Of a stretch of DNA of 64,000 bases, positions 63,348 through 64,000 are shown in pieces. The first letter of the stretch is position 1, and each line of letters begins with the position of its first letter. Under the pieces are notes generated by a model that made no database searches, had not been told where the DNA came from, and saw only the letters and a program-made list of their open reading frames with translations. The DNA comes from Flavobacteriales bacterium (GTDB lineage Bacteria; Bacteroidota; Bacteroidia; Flavobacteriales_D; Sanyastnellaceae): NCBI GenBank assembly GCA_016722445.1, contig JADKIZ010000014.1:1-64000 (forward strand), written 5' to 3'. A program made the position numbers and the translations under genes.

Positions 63348-64000
63348 ACATACTAAATTGGGAATACGACAAAAAGCTTATGCTATTGATTGGCTTTCTG
63401 TTTGTCATCAGGTTGTTTCACATCACGAATCCACCCATTGAAGTTGCTCATAATTGGCGGCAAACAACGTCGTTGATGGTCGCCAGGAATTATTATCAAT
63501 TGGATCATAACATCCTCTATCCAACCATCGACGAGTGCGGGAATAAGCGAGGTGTCATTGGAATGGAATTTCCATTGATTCCATATGGCGCTTATATCAT
63601 GTCGGTTCCATTGGGCTATGATCATTGGTATGGTAGATTGATCAGCTTGATGATTGTGAGTTTCGGAATTTGGTTTTTTTTTGGTTTGGGTGCTTTGGTA
63701 AAGATTCCTTTCGGATTGTATCTGGTGTTGTTGGCCATTCCTTTTTTCGATGGTAAACTGCCATATTTACGCAAAGGCATTTTTGTGGTCCTTTCATTAT
63801 TCATTCTGTCTGCTGTTTACTGGTGGTATTTCGTTTGGAATTTTCATCTGATGGAAACTTTTGGACAGTGGTATAATGCTGGACGATCCATTGGTGAAGG
63901 CTTCTATGAACTGAAGGAGCATTGGAAAGGGGTCTTGGAAAAGTTCTATTTCAGCGCTTTTCACAGCTATCTCTTCTGTGCATATGCTGTGGTCGGACTA
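63344..64000 (+). CDS. Partial GT-C-type membrane glycosyltransferase-like protein (runs off the window)
   Basis: The frame from ATG 63344 is open to the end of the window, about 219 codons, so the 3' end lies outside. It starts inside the last codon of the mutase (ATGA overlap). The sequence opens with a helix (KKLMLLIGFLFVIRLF), then PPIEVAHNWRQTTSLMVARN, the W-R-Q-T motif found after the first helix of GT39/ArnT-like enzymes that take sugars from polyprenyl carriers, and then further helices. It resembles the second half of the fused protein at 53073-56483, which has HQWRQTDCLS at the same place. Coupling to a sugar-phosphate mutase supports a role in surface glycan assembly. Confidence 0.75.
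   Translation, partial: MNILNWEYDKKLMLLIGFLFVIRLFHITNPPIEVAHNWRQTTSLMVARNYYQLDHNILYPTIDECGNKRGVIGMEFPLIPYGAYIMSVPLGYDHWYGRLISLMIVSFGIWFFFGLGALVKIPFGLYLVLLAIPFFDGKLPYLRKGIFVVLSLFILSAVYWWYFVWNFHLMETFGQWYNAGRSIGEGFYELKEHWKGVLEKFYFSAFHSYLFCAYAVVGL

Noticed and set aside
1..64000. tRNA, rRNA, CRISPR array, insertion sequence or phage genes
   Set aside because: No cloverleaf-like arms, regularly spaced short repeats or transposase, integrase or capsid-type proteins were recognised. The 86-codon repeats at 29258-30812 are coding, not CRISPR.

Overview
The window looks like chromosomal DNA of a Bacteroidota bacterium, probably near Flavobacteriales or a related marine or freshwater order. Evidence: secreted proteins with type IX secretion (T9SS) C-terminal domains of both type A (YPNP-type) and type B (gliding-motility-associated) kind; a carboxypeptidase-regulatory-like/DUF5686 outer membrane protein; DUF1456, DUF1796-like and DUF4258-like proteins; promoters matching TTTG-N(~19)-TAnnTTTG; and few recognisable Shine-Dalgarno sites. 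No tRNA, rRNA, CRISPR array, transposase or phage gene was seen.

Layout. 1-8.2 kb: end of a T9SS cargo protein, a frameshifted 13-repeat BNR/YCF48-type secreted protein, a half-size DUF1456 protein, a frameshifted S9 prolyl-oligopeptidase lipoprotein and a type B T9SS cargo protein. 8.4-9.4 kb: trpS. 9.5-32.6 kb: two tandem paralogous giant genes (4048 and 3514 aa) for modular surface proteins. Their order is signal peptide, CBM9-like sandwich, long Ser/Thr/Gly/Asn-rich beta-helix-like repeats, Ig-like repeats, MopE-like Asp/Cys motif, shared C-terminal modules and a type A sorting domain. Each has its own good Bacteroidetes-type promoter. 32.7-35.0 kb (minus): DUF1796-like protein, M20 amidohydrolase and a DUF4258-like protein. 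35.2-38.5 kb: a tightly overlapping cassette of ABC ATPase, FtsX-like permease with a His-rich loop, and a CxxC OB-fold-like membrane-anchored protein, followed by an OmpA-like protein. I read it as a candidate metal-linked envelope system.

38.6-49.1 kb: housekeeping and envelope genes: efp, an lpxD paralogue, a PP2C/SpoIIE-type phosphatase, tilS (frameshifted), a small unknown, a DsbD-type thiol reductase with a doubled N-terminal domain, DUF5686 and purS. 49.1-53.0 kb: a small secreted repeat protein, an Mpv17-like membrane protein, tnaA and pgk. 53.1-59.7 kb (minus): a surface-glycan or lipid-glycosylation block of PlsC acyltransferase, GT2 polyprenyl-phosphate sugar synthase and GT-C-type membrane proteins, one of which looks like two proteins fused in frame. 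59.8-64 kb: an outer membrane barrel, a dTDP-4-dehydrorhamnose reductase, a phospho-sugar mutase and the start of another GT-C-type membrane protein.

Three otherwise healthy genes (BNR protein, S9 peptidase, tilS) are each broken by one apparent indel at an A/T homopolymer. One of them, tilS, is normally essential, so sequencing or assembly error is the simplest explanation. I report each as one gene. The most interesting items are the giant gene pair with its shared modules, the stem-loop at the predicted transcription start of the second giant, the His-rich ABC cassette, and the fused GT-C protein.
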